A stretch of DNA of 64,000 nucleotides, from positions 1-64,000 of the forward strand of contig JAJAGP010002028.1 of the NCBI GenBank assembly GCA_025084515.1, read 5' to 3'. Positions 1 through 33,578 of the stretch are shown piece after piece (the stretch's first letter is position 1; each line of letters begins with the position of its first letter). The DNA comes from Ancistrus triradiatus (taxonomy: Eukaryota > Chordata > Actinopteri > Siluriformes > Loricariidae). A program made the translations under genes and the position numbers. The notes beneath the pieces were generated by a model. It worked only from the letters and a program-made list of their open reading frames with translations. It was not told the origin of the DNA and searched no databases.

Positions 1-780
1 TGAAAAGCAATGTCTGACTTTCATTTTTCATTTTCATAGACTTTGTATTTATTATTACTTTTGTCAGATTAAAGTTATTTCTGTTACCATTGTGGGTTTT
101 TCTTTCATTAACTGAGGGGTACCAACAGTTAATGAAACAATCAATAGTGCGCTTGGTGTGATAACGAGGCAGAAGGATTTTATTTATTAGAGATAGCTCA
201 AATACTAATAGATAGTGATAAGAAATCAAATCACTTTGCGGGAAAACATCAAGGTTGTCTATATTGATACCAAATGTTAATATTAGATTTAAAGTATGAT
301 TACAGCAGTGGGTTGGTACCATCACATTTTGAGTGATACTCATAGATTCTAAGATGAACTCAAAAGCAATTTAAGTGGATCCTGCTCATTGTCAAAGTGA
401 ATATTGAAATCAACTACAATTAAAGTCTTATCTGTTGAAAGTACTAAACAGAAAAGAAAATTAGAAAATTCCTGAAGAAATCCTGAATGAGGACATGGAG
501 GCCGGTAAATAGTGATAAGCTGAAAAGAGTGTGGTTTTGACTTCCATAACGATGGATCAGTCACATTAAGAATCAGTATTTCAAATGAATTAGCCTTGTA
601 ATTGGATTTAGTGGTAACACCTAGCTCTTTGTCAAAAATTGTGGCTACGTTGCCCCCTTGACCATTAGGGTAAGGGCGATAAGCATGACAGTATCCAGGA
701 GGTGAGACTTCATTTAAGGCTAAATATTCATCCAGTCTAATCCAAGTTTCAGTAAGATGAGAGCATGTAAGCATTTATGA
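1..780 (-). mobile_element. LINE fragment (APE endonuclease domain, CR1/L2/Rex1-like)
   Basis: The - strand from 774 to 349 encodes about 140 residues resembling the middle of the apurinic-type endonuclease of fish CR1/L2/Rex1-like LINEs. Visible blocks are LTETWIRLDEY, PPGYCHAYRP, GGNVATIFD, NSFEILIL, LITIYRPP and VVDFNIHFDN, the last corresponding to the GDFNIH active-site block with the first Gly replaced by Val. No reverse transcriptase follows. The frame ends in a stop at 349, and the 1-348 flank looks like further degraded LINE sequence. It is a dead 5' fragment lying upstream of FEZ1. Confidence 0.75.
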
Positions 781-1217
781 GTGATTATTTCATTTAGAAT
801 CACTGCTTTGTTTGTAAGTGATCTGAAGGACACCAGCAGCAAAGAATGCTACATCGCCCAAACATGAGGTCAGTGGAGGTACTGTAGTTGTCACATTCCA
901 ATGATAGGAAGGATTGAGGTCTTCTCAAATTCGCATTGTATCAGATGGGCTACACTTAGTAACATTACAACTACAAAATGTATGGTAATTGTATGTGATA
1001 AATGGACACTGAGTGTAAGTACAAGTTAGGTGTACCTAATATACTGTTTGTGCATCCAAGCAGGTTAGACATCTTATTTCAGTGTCTGAAAGGATGTACA
1101 CAAATTTGGATATACAAGAATGTGTACATACAGAAGACTCATGTTTGTCTGTGTAACTTCTGCTAATCTCATCAGAAGGATATATGAGTGTGATTACAGT
1201 GACACATTTTCATTCAC
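775..1217. other. Intergenic, nothing recognised
   Basis: AT-rich sequence between the LINE fragment and a SINE fragment. No coding signature or structured repeat was seen. Confidence 0.4.
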
Positions 1218-1375
1218 TAGATGCTTTTATCCAGAGCTGATACAATTTTGCAATTCAAATAATTGTGAATTAGGGCTTGCTACAGATCCCAGCAGTCGCA
1301 CCTTGACAGTACTGGCACTGGAACCCCAGGCTTGTTGGTTTATGGTCCTGTACCTTAATCACTGTGCCACCACTG
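1218..1375 (-). repeat. Degraded SINE fragment
   Basis: Read on the - strand this has the order of the fish tRNA-derived SINE seen intact at 6187-6384: a head with a 'ggtggcacagtgatt' stretch, a central block ending near the CAGTACTGTCAAGG part, and the tail with TTATCCAGAGC reversed. It is strongly diverged. The 123-codon ORF across it (1120-1491) is not considered a gene. Confidence 0.45.
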
Positions 1376-1499
1376 TCCCTTTTCTGAATGTAAATCTGTC
1401 TCTGTCAGCAAAAACTACTAAGAAGGAGCAAAGGGCTTCTTTCGTCACACTAGCATCACCATATCAAGTAACAAAGGAGAGCAAGGTGTGAATGAAGGC

Positions 1500-1965
1500 T
1501 GGCAGCATCCCACCCTCCCTTCTCTCCGCTCATTCCTCTCTCATGAATATGGAGGCCTGGGCTAGTTGGAACCCAGGAGGAAGGGAGGGAGGATGGGAGG
1601 ATGGTAGAAAGGGAGGGGAGCTGTGGACAAAGTGAGCGAATGAGGTAGATGAGGAGAGCAGGAGAAGAAGGAGGGGGGATGATGGGATGGCAGTTGCTGT
1701 AGCAATACGCAGACTCTGTGAGGAGGCTGGAGCTGCTGCTTACTGCTCAGTAGACGGGTTCCTGTTCTTCTTATACAGTGACTAAGAGTGGAGAGACACA
1801 CCGCACGGCCATTGTGAGAGCTTCTCCCTCTCTAGGCGAGGGAAATGATCGTGTGTCCCGCTGCTCATCATGTATGGGATTTGTTGATGGTGGTGTATTT
1901 CTGACCTGCTTAGACTGGGAGGGGTTTTTCCTGGCTTTCTACACAACAAGGAGATTGGACTGCAG
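1500..1965 (+). other. fez1: Candidate FEZ1 promoter and first non-coding exon
   Basis: The 1500-1760 stretch is purine/pyrimidine-skewed and GC-richer than its surroundings, unlike the AT-rich intron that follows. A good splice donor, CTGCAG|GTAAAT, lies at 1965/1966. The coding exon of FEZ1 has an acceptor at 4338/4339 with a 48-base untranslated lead, so at least one upstream non-coding exon is required. This is the best visible candidate, but it is inferred only from base composition and the donor. Confidence 0.35.
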
Positions 1966-4338
1966 GTAAATACACACACGCTCCTTTTTCTAGTCCCTAT
2001 TGTTTTCATACCTCTCTCTCTCTGGGGAATATGTAATCTTGATCTAGATTCAACCATGCTTATTATACTTATTCCTACTTCTTATTCCTGTAGATTCATT
2101 TTGCTATAATACACACATTTTAATATATATGTACAATCCATTAACACTGCTGTATTCCAAATATAACATATTTGGAATATGTTAAAAATGTTAATTGTAC
2201 AACACAGCGTAGGACAATGCTCCTTTAATAGGAGCAAGACTGATACATGGTGAGGTTTTCTTTCAGCCATCCCGTACCGCCATATTAATTTCCCTGCTTG
2301 GTCCTTGTGGCCTTTTTCCCCCTATGATGCTAGTGCTTCTCCAGGCAGGTATATGGAATGACACTAATAATAAACAAATTGATTGTGAATTCACTTACAA
2401 TAGCAGTTGTATTCTTTTTCCAGGTTGTTTCTTTCATAGATTCACATGGACCATTTTTATCTACAGATATTTTATTGACAGCCTTTCATAATTCTGCTTA
2501 GCCCCACTCCGATAAATTGACATGAGTCATTACTCATCACCTTGTCACTACACCACATGACCTCTTCTCGTTATTGACTTTAGTTTCAATGTGAGGTCGT
2601 GAGTTGTTGTTTTAGGTTGGTTTTGTCTTCAGGCATGGAAATAAAGAGGAACAACCCAGAGGCATGTAGACCTGGATATATGTGAAGGACAAGTACTCAG
2701 TTTTAACAAAGCACACACAGACATTTATCGTTCTATCAGTGTGGGGACTTTCCCATGACATAATATTACTGTAGTTATTAATGATACACATATACCTAAC
2801 CCTATTTTTAAATTAGTAGGCAAAAACCAAACTTTTAGTCTTTCAAATAAAAGCCAGGACCTGCTAAATGTTCCCAATATCAGTTCTTTGTGGGATAGAA
2901 AGAAGTCACAATGACACTCAGTGGTACTCACAATGATTTATAACCTTGACACTCTCCCCATCAGTCTTGTCTCAATGCACACACATGTACTTACATACAG
3001 CCTTGGTAAGTATATGTTTTGGGGGACTTTCAGTTGATGTAATGATTACTGTCACCTATTAATGCTACACCTACTCCTAACAGTACCCCTAATTGTAACC
3101 GTACTAACTAACATAAAGCAAATATTTTTCAAAACAATGTGGCACTTTTTGTAAAAAATAGGAATTTTTCTTATGATGGCCAGCAAAATGTCGCCACAAA
3201 GTAAAAATGTCAGATCCTTTCTATTCTTGTGGGAGAATTTGACATATAAATTTGGTCCACACAGACAGACACACATTCTACACACACTCAAATATGGTAG
3301 CCCAGTAAAACAGTATGTAGTACCCGTGTCCTCACAATGCTAAGTACAGCATTTTAAATGGAATGATGGATGTTGTAGACATAGTATGAGTTAACACGTG
3401 TATTCTTGGCCAATTTTCACATGCTCTAAAACAGCATTTCCTAACCTGTGCTCCATCACCCCAGGAAAAAATGTATTGTGAATTTTCATAGTAAAACTGT
3501 GAATTGCTTGACAGTTTTAATGTGAACTTTCACAGTTTGACCATGAAGTTCACAGTTCTATTATGGATTTTTGATGGTAATTTGGCCACTTCATGGTTCT
3601 ACTGTCAAATTTCACAGTACAATTTTTCCTGGGACCTTAAAGAGATTAAGAACCACTGCTCTAAACCTAAGGTAAAAGACTGTTGTTTTGTGTCCTGAAT
3701 GTATAATAGAAAATTATTAATACACATTACTTGTATATCAGTGAAAAGTTAAATTGACAAAAAAAAGAATCTTTAAAAAAAGTTCGTCAGTCATTCTCAT
3801 TCTTGTGATTTGCAGACAGGATGTTAAATTACATCCTTATATATTACATTACATAATTATTTGATTCATGGTTTATTGCTAGACAAAATGTCTATATTTA
3901 TTCATGTATACATATAAAATTAAGGACTGAAATTAAACCCAAATTAAATCTTTATTGGCACTGAAGTCATACTATATCTAGCTAATTAGTCTCTATGTCT
4001 AATTACTGATGTCCCAATATAAGAATTAAAATGGTCTAGTAGAACCTTAATGCCACTGCTTCTGACAGTAATTAACCACTATGAAGACAATGGCCTTTGT
4101 AGCTAAACATCCTAGGATGCATTGCATTTCCAGTATTACTGCAACTGTTCTCAGAGGTAGACAATTTGTTAAAATACATATAGTGTTATATTGTAAGACA
4201 TAATAGTTAGTAACTTGTTTATATTTGCTTCTATTGAAAAATGACTAATGATTCTACGAGCTTTTTGGCATGGCAATGTTAATTTTTCATAACAGCTCAA
4301 TCTAATAATACCCTGTGTGTTTTGGCTGTGTTGTCCAG
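1966..4338 (+). other. Putative first intron of FEZ1
   Basis: AT-rich and mostly featureless. It contains a dispersed 'gtggggac' repeat (2715-3300) and, at about 3475-3625, a short imperfect tandem or palindromic run of 'ttcacagt...actgtgaa' units. No coding sequence was seen. Confidence 0.4.
2715..3300. repeat. Dispersed 'gtggggac' repeat, two diverged units
   Basis: Two related units start near 2738 (GTGGGGACTTTCC) and near 3018 (GGGGGACTTTCAG). Each continues into 'ta...taatgatacac' and 'taaccctattt' blocks and ends beside a CACACA run. The same pattern recurs at about 20440-20870 and 56880-57130, in each case next to a (CA)n/(GT)n microsatellite. Confidence 0.5.
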
Positions 4339-4386
4339 GGTTGTGATCGAGCTATTTATTAAGTGGTTGTGAATAAGGGCAGCAGT
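4339..4386 (+). other. fez1: FEZ1 5' UTR part of first coding exon
   Basis: The acceptor TTGTCCAG ends at 4338. The 48 bases before the start codon contain an in-frame TAA (4360-4362), so the ATG at 4387 is the first in-frame ATG and matches the conserved FEZ1 N-terminus. Confidence 0.75.
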
Positions 4387-25181
<20,795 letters not shown>

Positions 25182-25998
25182 GCAGGTGTGTGCACTGTCC
25201 TGTCTTTTGGAATGTGAGGCAGAATGGTAGTCTCCCTCCATCTCTCTCTGTGCTTCACTCCCAGCTGCATGAGCTCCCAATCCCCTTCATGAACGAGGGA
25301 ACCTCAACATCTAACCATTTCCCCTTTAGCTTCGCTTAATTTAGCTCATCTTGATGTCCTTCTTGTGCTCGCACATATCAACGAGGCCAGTACAACAGAG
25401 CCCGGTGCTTTCCATATTTTTTACTGTATCCTTTTCAATGGGCCAAAAGCCATACTAAGCATGTTAGGGACAAACAGACAAACAGGAATCAGTTTCAATC
25501 ACAGATCAGGTATTCTCTGTTACTGTCTTTTTTAATGTAAGCCCATATGAGGGCATGTTGAGTTTGTTGTTTTTGTCTGTTCAGATTGCAGGTGCACTCA
25601 AGGACATTATTCAGAACAGTTCCAGCCTAGAGGCATTGTTAGAGAATATTATTAAATAGTCTATCCATCTGCCACTTTCTGCTGTGTGCTGTTTCTGTAT
25701 TGTTGCATCATCTTAGCTGGTAGCATGTTCATATTAATGCTAATTTGTAGAGAAAAACACAGTAGTGACTTAAGGCTACTTTCTTATTCAGTTATTTTTG
25801 ACCATTAACCATATTTTGATGACATCACTAATTTTATTTTAGTCAGATCACTTCTTACCAGAGTGCAGTTTCTGCACTGGGTGAGTGTAGTTTTGTTTCA
25901 TGTATGCCATGATATGCTCATATCTTCACTGTATATATTGATGGTTTATTAAGGGGCATGGAGGAAAAGAAATATGGCTGAGTCAAAGTTCAAATAAA
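25182..25998 (+). other. fez1: FEZ1 3' UTR (extent inferred)
   Basis: Non-coding after the stop. A possible polyadenylation signal AATAAA is at 25993-25998. The first 220 bases have a diverged copy at 29560-29770. Confidence 0.5.
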
Positions 25999-26660
25999 TG
26001 TCAAACCCTGTAGAAAACCTGCCGTTTTCGTTACTATTACTCTTTGCTATTTTAAATCACATTTTTGGAACTGCTTTATTGTCCAAACCTGTTTTCTTAC
26101 TGGAACACATATATGTACTATTTCCACAGTACTCAGGATGTTGAGCTTTACAAATGTTTCCTCTCAAAAGCTTTGGCACAGAACAAAAATTAAAAGTATT
26201 AATACAGAGTTTTTCCTCGTACAGTTAAACTCATGTACATAAGTTTGAGATGATTTAGAACAAATTACACCTGAATAAAAGTCAACACTCAGTCTGGGTT
26301 GTGTACTTTAACCTTTTGAGACCTCCCTATCCTCCACGGAGCTCTGATTTTTTTATGTATAAAAACTGAGCACTGTCTTTGAACAGAAGGTTTTTTTTTG
26401 TTGTTGCTCAAGAGTGTCTACAACTGAGGACTGAGTTAGCAAAATGAAGTATGAGGTAGCAAACCCAAAACCTAATGTCCTCATGTGGGGACGCGAGGTC
26501 TCAGGAGGTTAAAGAATTTTACTAGCTATACACATTAGCTTTATATACTTATACAAGACCATATTAAACGTTCCCTTAAAGGCATAAACATATCTAACTC
26601 TAACTAGAGATCAGGGCAGTATTAAATTAAGTAGAATCATGCTTTTATTTATTCTGAAGT
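25190..26660 (+). repeat. Segmental duplication, copy 1 (FEZ1 3' UTR and downstream)
   Basis: Matches 29560-31480 in order: 'ctccctccatct' and 'cccagctgcatgagctc' (25225-25275), 'gaacctcaacat', 'gaggccagtacaacagagcc'; then 'cctgaataaaagt...cactcagt' (26270-26295) and 'ctagagatcagggcagtatt' (26604-26625). Confidence 0.65.
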
Positions 26661-28510
26661 TTAAACAGTCTAATTCAAGTAATGGGCAACTATATAGCAT
26701 ATTCTGAACTTACACGTCATACAGGGTATTGTGGAAAACATCAGTGAGTGAGCCTCATTTTTGTTTTTATTGTATATAGGCAACGCATCAATTTGATTCA
26801 GAGGTAAAAAGTCTGACTCTCAGTTTGAACAGGATTCATGTCCTTAACACTAATCAAAAAACATCATACCCAATATGATCATGGGGAAGACTTGCTACCT
26901 TAAAAAAACGTATCATTTAAGAAAGTATAGCTGCAGTATTACACATAGAACAAGATATCCCTTATATTTTCAGAAAATGCTGCCTGCTAATGCTACTTGT
27001 GTGCACGAGATCAGCCAAATGCTGCCCCCTGGCTGTGTACTTCGCCTGAATAGCGATTGATTGAGAAATGAATAGCGATTAATCCTAACCACTCCCTTCA
27101 GTTCTTATATCTCAGTGCTGCAAAAATGTCTGTTAGCACAATTATAAACACTGACAAGAAGTAAAGAATAATAGTTTTGATTTTTAAAACCATTGTTGGG
27201 ATATTTTTTTGTGAACGAAGCATGCTGTCATTATAAGTAGGGCTGGGTATACCAGAATCCATTAGATTCCGATTCATGAGGTGCCGATTCGATTTGATAT
27301 CGATTCAGTCAGGGATATTTCATTTACAATAGCAGGTTTTGTTTGGATATGTAAAGATATTTTCAGAGAACTAATTTTGTAATTGTACAAAGAACACTCA
27401 ACCTACCATTGTTAAAATTATTAGTGTTTACATGAAGAACTAGCCTAACCCATCTGCGTTTGGAATGGCCACTTTACTCAGTCTAGATGAAACATAACAT
27501 GATACCAGAACATTAAGAAAGCTTCAGAAGGCATCATTTTTCAGCAATGCTGTATAGACGAATATCTCTCATATAAAAGTTACCAGAGTCTCAGTTATTT
27601 TCTGGCACAGGGAGAACTTACAATTTAATCACAAATGCCTTCTTTAGTGGCGGTTGTTTGGCCAGTGTTTCTGCTGCTTCAGAACTTCATGAAATGTCAT
27701 GAAATCGCAAAATTCTTACTGATGGAGAGAGAAACAGAAGTGGAGAGTGATGGCGCCCAAGGTAAAGAAGAGAAGAGAAGAGAGGAAGGTAGATTAACTC
27801 TAGTTAAGTATAGATAGATTTTACAGTTAAAAAGAACAATCGCAGTGTAACGTAATGGGCACCGGGCATGGGCACAATGGTGCTTTGTGACTCTGAGCAA
27901 CGTTCATCATCACACCACATCTTCGCAGTACTACATTAAATTAAAGCCATAACTGAGACCACAGAACTGCTTAAACGATGCAGGCCAGATCTTGGTGCAC
28001 GAAAAAACAATGCGGTTAAAGATTCATGCATACAAGGGGAAAATGGGCTAATTTTAAAAGTTTTAACACTCATCTATTCAGTAATTATGGCACAGCAGTG
28101 GACGAGTTAGCCGTTACACGCAAATGGCTGTGTCAGGATTATTATGATACAACTATTGGAATAGCTACAACATTCATTTATTAATAATGCTAGATCAAAT
28201 AGATTGTCATATTTACATGAAGAGTTAGTTCTGAACTTGTAGCTCAAACAACAATGTATTTTCAGAATGAAAATGCAAGGGGTTGTTTGGGAAAACAAAC
28301 AGCTAAAAATCATGTTTATTAGAGCTGTGAAATAAAATGTGGATTTAATGTAGCTCAGGTTTGATATGTGTAATTTGCAATTAATCTACAACTACACCGC
28401 CACAATTAGATAGCTTAAAGAAGCTTTCCCTTCTTCATAAGGATTTTGTGTTGTACCTTAGAACAGAGTTCCTGGTGTTTATGCTGACCATTTCAATTCC
28501 TCAGAATATA
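26661..28510. other. Intergenic; hAT-like scrap, otherwise nothing
   Basis: AT-rich sequence downstream of FEZ1. 27238-27320 (GGGCTGGGTATACC, GATTCCGATTCATGAGG, ATCGATTCAG) resembles a common fish hAT-derived fragment. A short GA-rich run is at 27770-27790. No gene seen. Confidence 0.4.
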
Positions 28511-28511
28511 C

Positions 28512-28545
28512 AGCCATGAACAAAATTGTTGGTACACCCAGTGAT
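28512..28545 (+). mobile_element. Tc1-like terminal repeat scrap
   Basis: ACAGCCATGAACAAAATTGTTGG resembles the end of a fish Tc1-like element, but no internal part follows. Confidence 0.35.
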
Positions 28546-28949
28546 ATTGGGTAATAATGTTACAGAAAGAAATGTCTTTGTGGTTAATGAGCTTAATTGC
28601 CCCCTGAAAATACGAGATAAATTATATTATGTTTCACTTAGTAGAGAAAATGTCTGCTCTGCTCTGAGTCTCTGAAAGTAAATGTAAAAATCACTGTGAA
28701 TGATCAAGAATTTAAGTTTACTTTATAATTGAATATTGCATTAATTATGTTTAGGTCAATAAAACTAATACATACCTATTTTTTGTTCTGAGTTAAACAA
28801 ATGTAAGCTCCTTCCCTTTTCCCTGTGATGTGCGAGTACTAAAGAAACTATGAAAAAATAAAGAGATTTTAAGATGAACACTTGATACAGGCAAGACGTA
28901 ATGCACAGAATAACATTTACCTTTAATTCTAATGAAGCTGTCCAGGTTG

Positions 28950-29525
28950 CCTCAAAGGTTTTGACTGGTCTGATGAGTCTCAACAACATTTAGAATTTGG
29001 CGTAAACAACATGAAAGTATGGATCCATCCTGCCTTGTATCACCGGTTCAGGATGGTAGTATAATGGTGTGGAGAATATTTTCTTGGCACACTTTGGGCC
29101 CCTTAATACCAACTGGGCATTGTTTAACCTGAGTATTACCTGACTATTGTTGCTGACCATGTCCAACCCTTTATGACCACAGTGTACCCATATTTTGATG
29201 GCTACTTCCAGCAGGATAATACACCATGTCAAAAAGCTCAAGTCATCTCAAACTCAAACATTCTTGAACATGACAATGAGTTCACTGTACTCAAATGGTC
29301 TCAACAGTCATCAGATCTCAATACAATAGAGCACCTTTGGGATTTCTTAGAACAAGAGATTCACATCAGGGATGTGCAGACGACAAATCTGCAGCAACTG
29401 TGTGATGCTGTAATGTCAATATGGACCAAAATCTCTAAGGAATGTTTCCAGCCACTTTCTGAACCTATGTCACGAAGAATTAAAATTCTGAAGGCCAACC
29501 CAATACTAGCAAGGCATACATAATA
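28950..29525 (+). mobile_element. Tc1-like transposase remnant (TTATTAGGTACACC family)
   Basis: The + strand reads SDESQQHLEFGVNNMKVWIH around 28970-29030 and then an open stretch 29173-29523 with GYFQQDNTPCQKAQVIS and SSDLNTIEHLWDFLEQ, the second Asp and the Glu of the DDE triad. The N-terminal half and left end are missing. Non-functional. Confidence 0.8.
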
Positions 29526-29559
29526 AAGTAGTCAGGGAGCGTATAGTCTGTGATGTTAG

Positions 29560-31480
29560 GCATTGGTTGGCAGTGGAAGGTGAGACAGTAGAATGTGAGT
29601 ACGACTGGTAATCTCCCTCCATCTATTTCTTTGTTTCAGTCCCAGCTTCATGAGCTCTCATGCTCATGTCATTTAATGATGGAACCTCAACATATTCCCT
29701 TTTGCTTAATATATCTCGTCTCACATTTTCCATATCCATGAAGCCAGTACAGCAGAACCTGGAACTTTTCATATTTAAATAACTGCAACTAAATGTTTTC
29801 TGTAACAGTTGATCAGTCCTGCACACCGGCTTGGAGGAATTTTACCCCTTTCCTCCGTACAGAACAGCTTCAACTCTGGGATGTTGGTGGGTTTCCTCAT
29901 ATTAACTGCTCGCTTTCTCTTCAAGTCCTTCCACAACATTTTGATTGAATTGAAATCAGGACATCGACTTGGCCATTCCAAAACATTCTTCTTTAACCAT
30001 TCTTTGGTAGAACGACTTGTGTGCTTAGGGTTGTTGTCTTGCTGCATGACCAACCTTCTCTTGAGATTCAGTTCACGGCCAGATGTCCTGACATTCTACT
30101 TTAAAATTCTCTGATATAATTCAGAATTCATTGTTCCTTAAATGATGGCAAGCCGTCCTGGCCCAGATGCAGCAAAACAGGCCCAAACCATGATACTACC
30201 ACCACCATGTTTGACAGATGGGACAAGGTTCCTATGCTGGTATGAAGCGTTTTCCTTTCTCCAAACATAATGCTTTTCTTTTAAACCAAAAAGTTCTATT
30301 TTGGTCTCATCTGTCCACAAAACATTCTTCCAATAGCCTTCTGGCTTGTCCACATGATCTTTAGCAAACTGCAGATGATCAGCAATGTTCTTTTTGTAGA
30401 GCAGTGGCTTTCTCCTTGCAACCCTGCCATGCATACCATTGTTGTTCAGTGTTCTTCTGATGGTGGACTCATGAACATTAACATTAGCCAATGTGAGAGA
30501 GGCCTTCAGTTGCTCAGAAGTTACCCTGGGGTCCTTTGTGACCTCACCAACTATTACATGCCGCGCTTCTGGAGAGATCTTGTTGGTCGACCAATCCTTG
30601 CGGAGGGTAAACAATGGTCTTTGAATGTTTCTCCATTTGTACACAATCTGTCTGACATGGATGGTGGAGTCCAAACTCTCTAGAGATGGTTTTGTAACCT
30701 TTTCCAGCCTGATGAGCATCAACAACTCTTTTTCTGAGGGCCTCAGAAATTTACTTTTTTTTGTGCCATGATACACTTCCACAAACATGTTGTGAAGAGC
30801 AGACTTTGATAGATCCCTGTTCTTTAAATAAAACAGGGTGACCACTCACACCTGATTGTCATCCCATTGATTGAAAACACCTGATTCTAATTTCACCGTC
30901 AAATTAACTGCTAATCCTAGAGGTTCACATACTTTTGCCACTCACTATTATGTAATATTGGATCATTTTCCTAAATAAATAAATGATCAAGTATAATATT
31001 TTTGTCTCATTTGTTTAACTGGGTTCTCTTTATCTAATTTTAGGACTTGTGTGAAAATCTGATGTGGTTTTAGGTCATATTTATGCAGAAATATCATACA
31101 TTCTAAAGGGTTCACAAACTTTCACGCACCACAGTTTTTTTGTTAAACAATGGTTAAATCCCATTTCAAAGATTTCCTCTCAAAATCTCATGAATAGAAA
31201 AAAATGTTTATAAGAGCCAGTTCTCCTTTAATTGAAAATAACAATACAAAATATTTTCATGTACATCAAGTGCCTCATATACATAACAGTTTAAGATCCA
31301 TTAAAGACATTGCACCTGAATAAAAGTGAATACACTCAGTATAGGTTATGTACACGATATACACTACAGTTTGCCATACATAGTGAGTTAATATGCTCAT
31401 ACAATACCTTATGAAGTAGCCCCTTAAAAATAAAAACATTCAGCTAGAGATTAGGATAGTATTACATTAAGTACAATTTA
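29560..31480 (+). repeat. Segmental duplication, copy 2, interrupted by Tc1
   Basis: 29560-29769 parallels the FEZ1 3' UTR start and 31140-31480 parallels 26160-26660; the Tc1 element at 29770-31134 sits between. Divergence is high (about 70-80% by eye), so the duplication is old. Confidence 0.65.
29770..31134 (-). mobile_element. Tc1-like transposon, 3' end truncated, long transposase ORFs
   Basis: On the - strand the element enters at 31134 (reverse of ...TTTCACGCACCACAG) and reads MFVEVYHGTKKSKFLRPSEK, helix-turn-helix blocks, WTDETKIELFGLKEKHYVWR and GGGSIMVWACFAASGPGR in one 235-codon frame (30845-30138). A break follows, then MQQDNNPKHTSRSTKEWLKK and the C-terminus (30053-29775). SPDLNPIE is altered to CPDFNSIK, so the DDE glutamate is lost. 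The distal inverted repeat is missing. Same family as 15872-16630 and 57442-58907. Confidence 0.9.
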
Positions 31481-33121
31481 AAATTCGGGTTATTTTAAAA
31501 CATTATAATACTGTTAAATATATTTATATATGATGTAGTTTAAATATATGGTATATCACTGAAAATAATCAACATAATGAGCATAAATACAGTGTTTTCA
31601 AAGAAGACAGTGGCACACATAAATGAGGCATAGACATTTAGAGGCTTGACCATGTCCTTTACAAGGTGTTTGGCTTTTCCCATATCAGTTATATTTAAGT
31701 GGTTCATTCAAGGTCAGGGTGGACCCTATCTTGAGAAGGCTGGACACAAGGTGGGACTCCAACAGTGGTGAGTAGTAGGCAGTACATCACACCAGAGAGA
31801 CTTGCTGTGTTTATCTTGCTTTTCGTAACCACTTTGGAAACTACCATAATGTCCAGACCATTTAGTTAGTGGAACAAAGAGAACTGCAGACAAGCTGATT
31901 CAGACGTTATCTGTGTTCCTCTCAGTAGCTTTGCATAGAATATTTTTAGAGCAAATATATGTCCATTGCAGGATACCCTAGGTGCAACTTAGAGAAGCCA
32001 CTTCACATATAGACGAGTTTTGGGTTCTTGGAGAAGCATGGAGTTACTGGAAGAAACAAACAGAAAATATCTTCCTCAGACAGACAGTATGAAACCCCAG
32101 CATTAAACACTGGAACCAGCCATCAGGTGCTAAACCCTACCAGCCATCTTAATTAATCACTTATTAGTTTGGGTGAGTCTTGAAAAGAAAACAATGACCT
32201 TTACTTCTTCGTTATCCATGCGAGTCCCACTCATTCTGAATTATATCAAACTGCAACAGCATTTTAGTATTCAGAATTTCTAAATAAATTACCGAAATGG
32301 TCTGTTACCGGTTTTGTATTTAGTTGACTGTTTTGCTAGATTTAATAAGAGGGAAAAACACCATTAAAATTAAATAAAAATACATATAATTTACAGTTTC
32401 ACCAGAGTATTTTTTAATAATTAACCATCCACACAATATCTAGTAATACTACTAATTTATTTGCTTGGTAGCGCAAAACAATTTACAAACAAAAGTATTT
32501 TACTGCTTGTATGCATTTATTTTACTCTTTTATATTTAACAGTGTTGTTTTGTTTTTTTTTGCCAATGAACACAAAGGCAAAATAACTTTTACTTAACAT
32601 TTTAAGCACTCGTCCAGTTCAGTCATGTATAATTGTGTCCTGTTTAGCACATGCTTGTACAAGTGATCACTATTCAAATAGAAGCATAAGTATAAAAATG
32701 TAAAACGTGTAAGCTTAAAGTATATACTGACCAAGGCATTGAACATAAATATGCATAAAATGAAAACAATGCCATTCTTAGTAACGGTTAACAGTTATGA
32801 ATTACTTTGCAGAAAGGTCAGACTTTTACTTACAATTTACACTGTATATGTCTGTAAAGCGTTTAAGTATTAACTAAAAAATTAAGAACTCAAAGTGAAA
32901 GCATTAACAGAATCCACGCCATTACAACAACGCTTTTAAATGTATATAAAAAATGTCAAAGGTACATCATACTGCACATTCTTTTCATACAGGACAGTCA
33001 TTTAAGAGACAGCTTTTCCCTTTTTTTGAAACCATCTCTCTGGCCAAACCTAACACGAACAAGTTATTTCCAGTGTAAGTTCCAGCAGAGGGTGCTCTAT
33101 ACAGATTAAACCACATTATTC
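31481..33121. other. Intergenic and ESAM 3' UTR
   Basis: AT-rich. 31690-32150 contains scraps of a fish dispersed repeat (AAGGTCAGGGTGGACCC, CAGACAGACAGTATGAAACC). The ESAM 3' UTR must run leftwards from 33121; several TTTATT strings (AATAAA on the - strand) exist but none can be chosen. Confidence 0.4.
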
Positions 33122-33578
33122 TCAGACGAGAGAACCAGCTTGATTCTGTGCGGGCACCATAATTGGCACGCCTCCCATGCGGGACAGGTTGGCGGCACTT
33201 AATCCACTGGGAGGAGGAGCAAGTCGTGTGTATGAATCCTGAACAGTTTCAGTCCTGGGTAGGGAGCCTCCGTTGGAGTTGGTGGCTGTTGGAGGTGCAT
33301 GTGGAACCATGGCTTCTGTGTTGTACCCGGGCAGGGTGTGTTCTGGGGTGCTGGAGAGGCCCGTAGGTCGGGGCCGGTAGCCTGTGCTGGCTGTGGTGGT
33401 GATAATGGAGGATGTTTCAGAGGTAGGCTGCCTTACTTTATACTGGTGATGGTAATGGTTGAGTGTGTCCTGCGGTTGAGGACTGGAGCGGACAGATGAC
33501 AGCGTGCCATTTTTGGAGACAATATCTGAACCTGCACTCTTCGCCCATGAGACGCGCTTTGGGGCCTGAGCGTCCTCC
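33122..33578 (-). CDS. esam: ESAM cytoplasmic-tail exon (terminal)
   Basis: Acceptor TTTAACAG precedes 33578; the frame is open to TGA at 33124-33122. Reads EDAQAPKRVSWAKSAGSD, IVSKNGTLSSVRS, a Ser/Thr/Pro-rich stretch, TGYRPRPTGLSSTPEHTLPG, LSRMGGVPIMVPA and QNQAGSLV. Intact, about 151 codons. The GSLV end is the PDZ-binding tail. Confidence 0.95.

Noticed and set aside
1120..1491. 123-codon + strand ORF
   Set aside because: Overlaps a reversed SINE fragment and resembles no protein.
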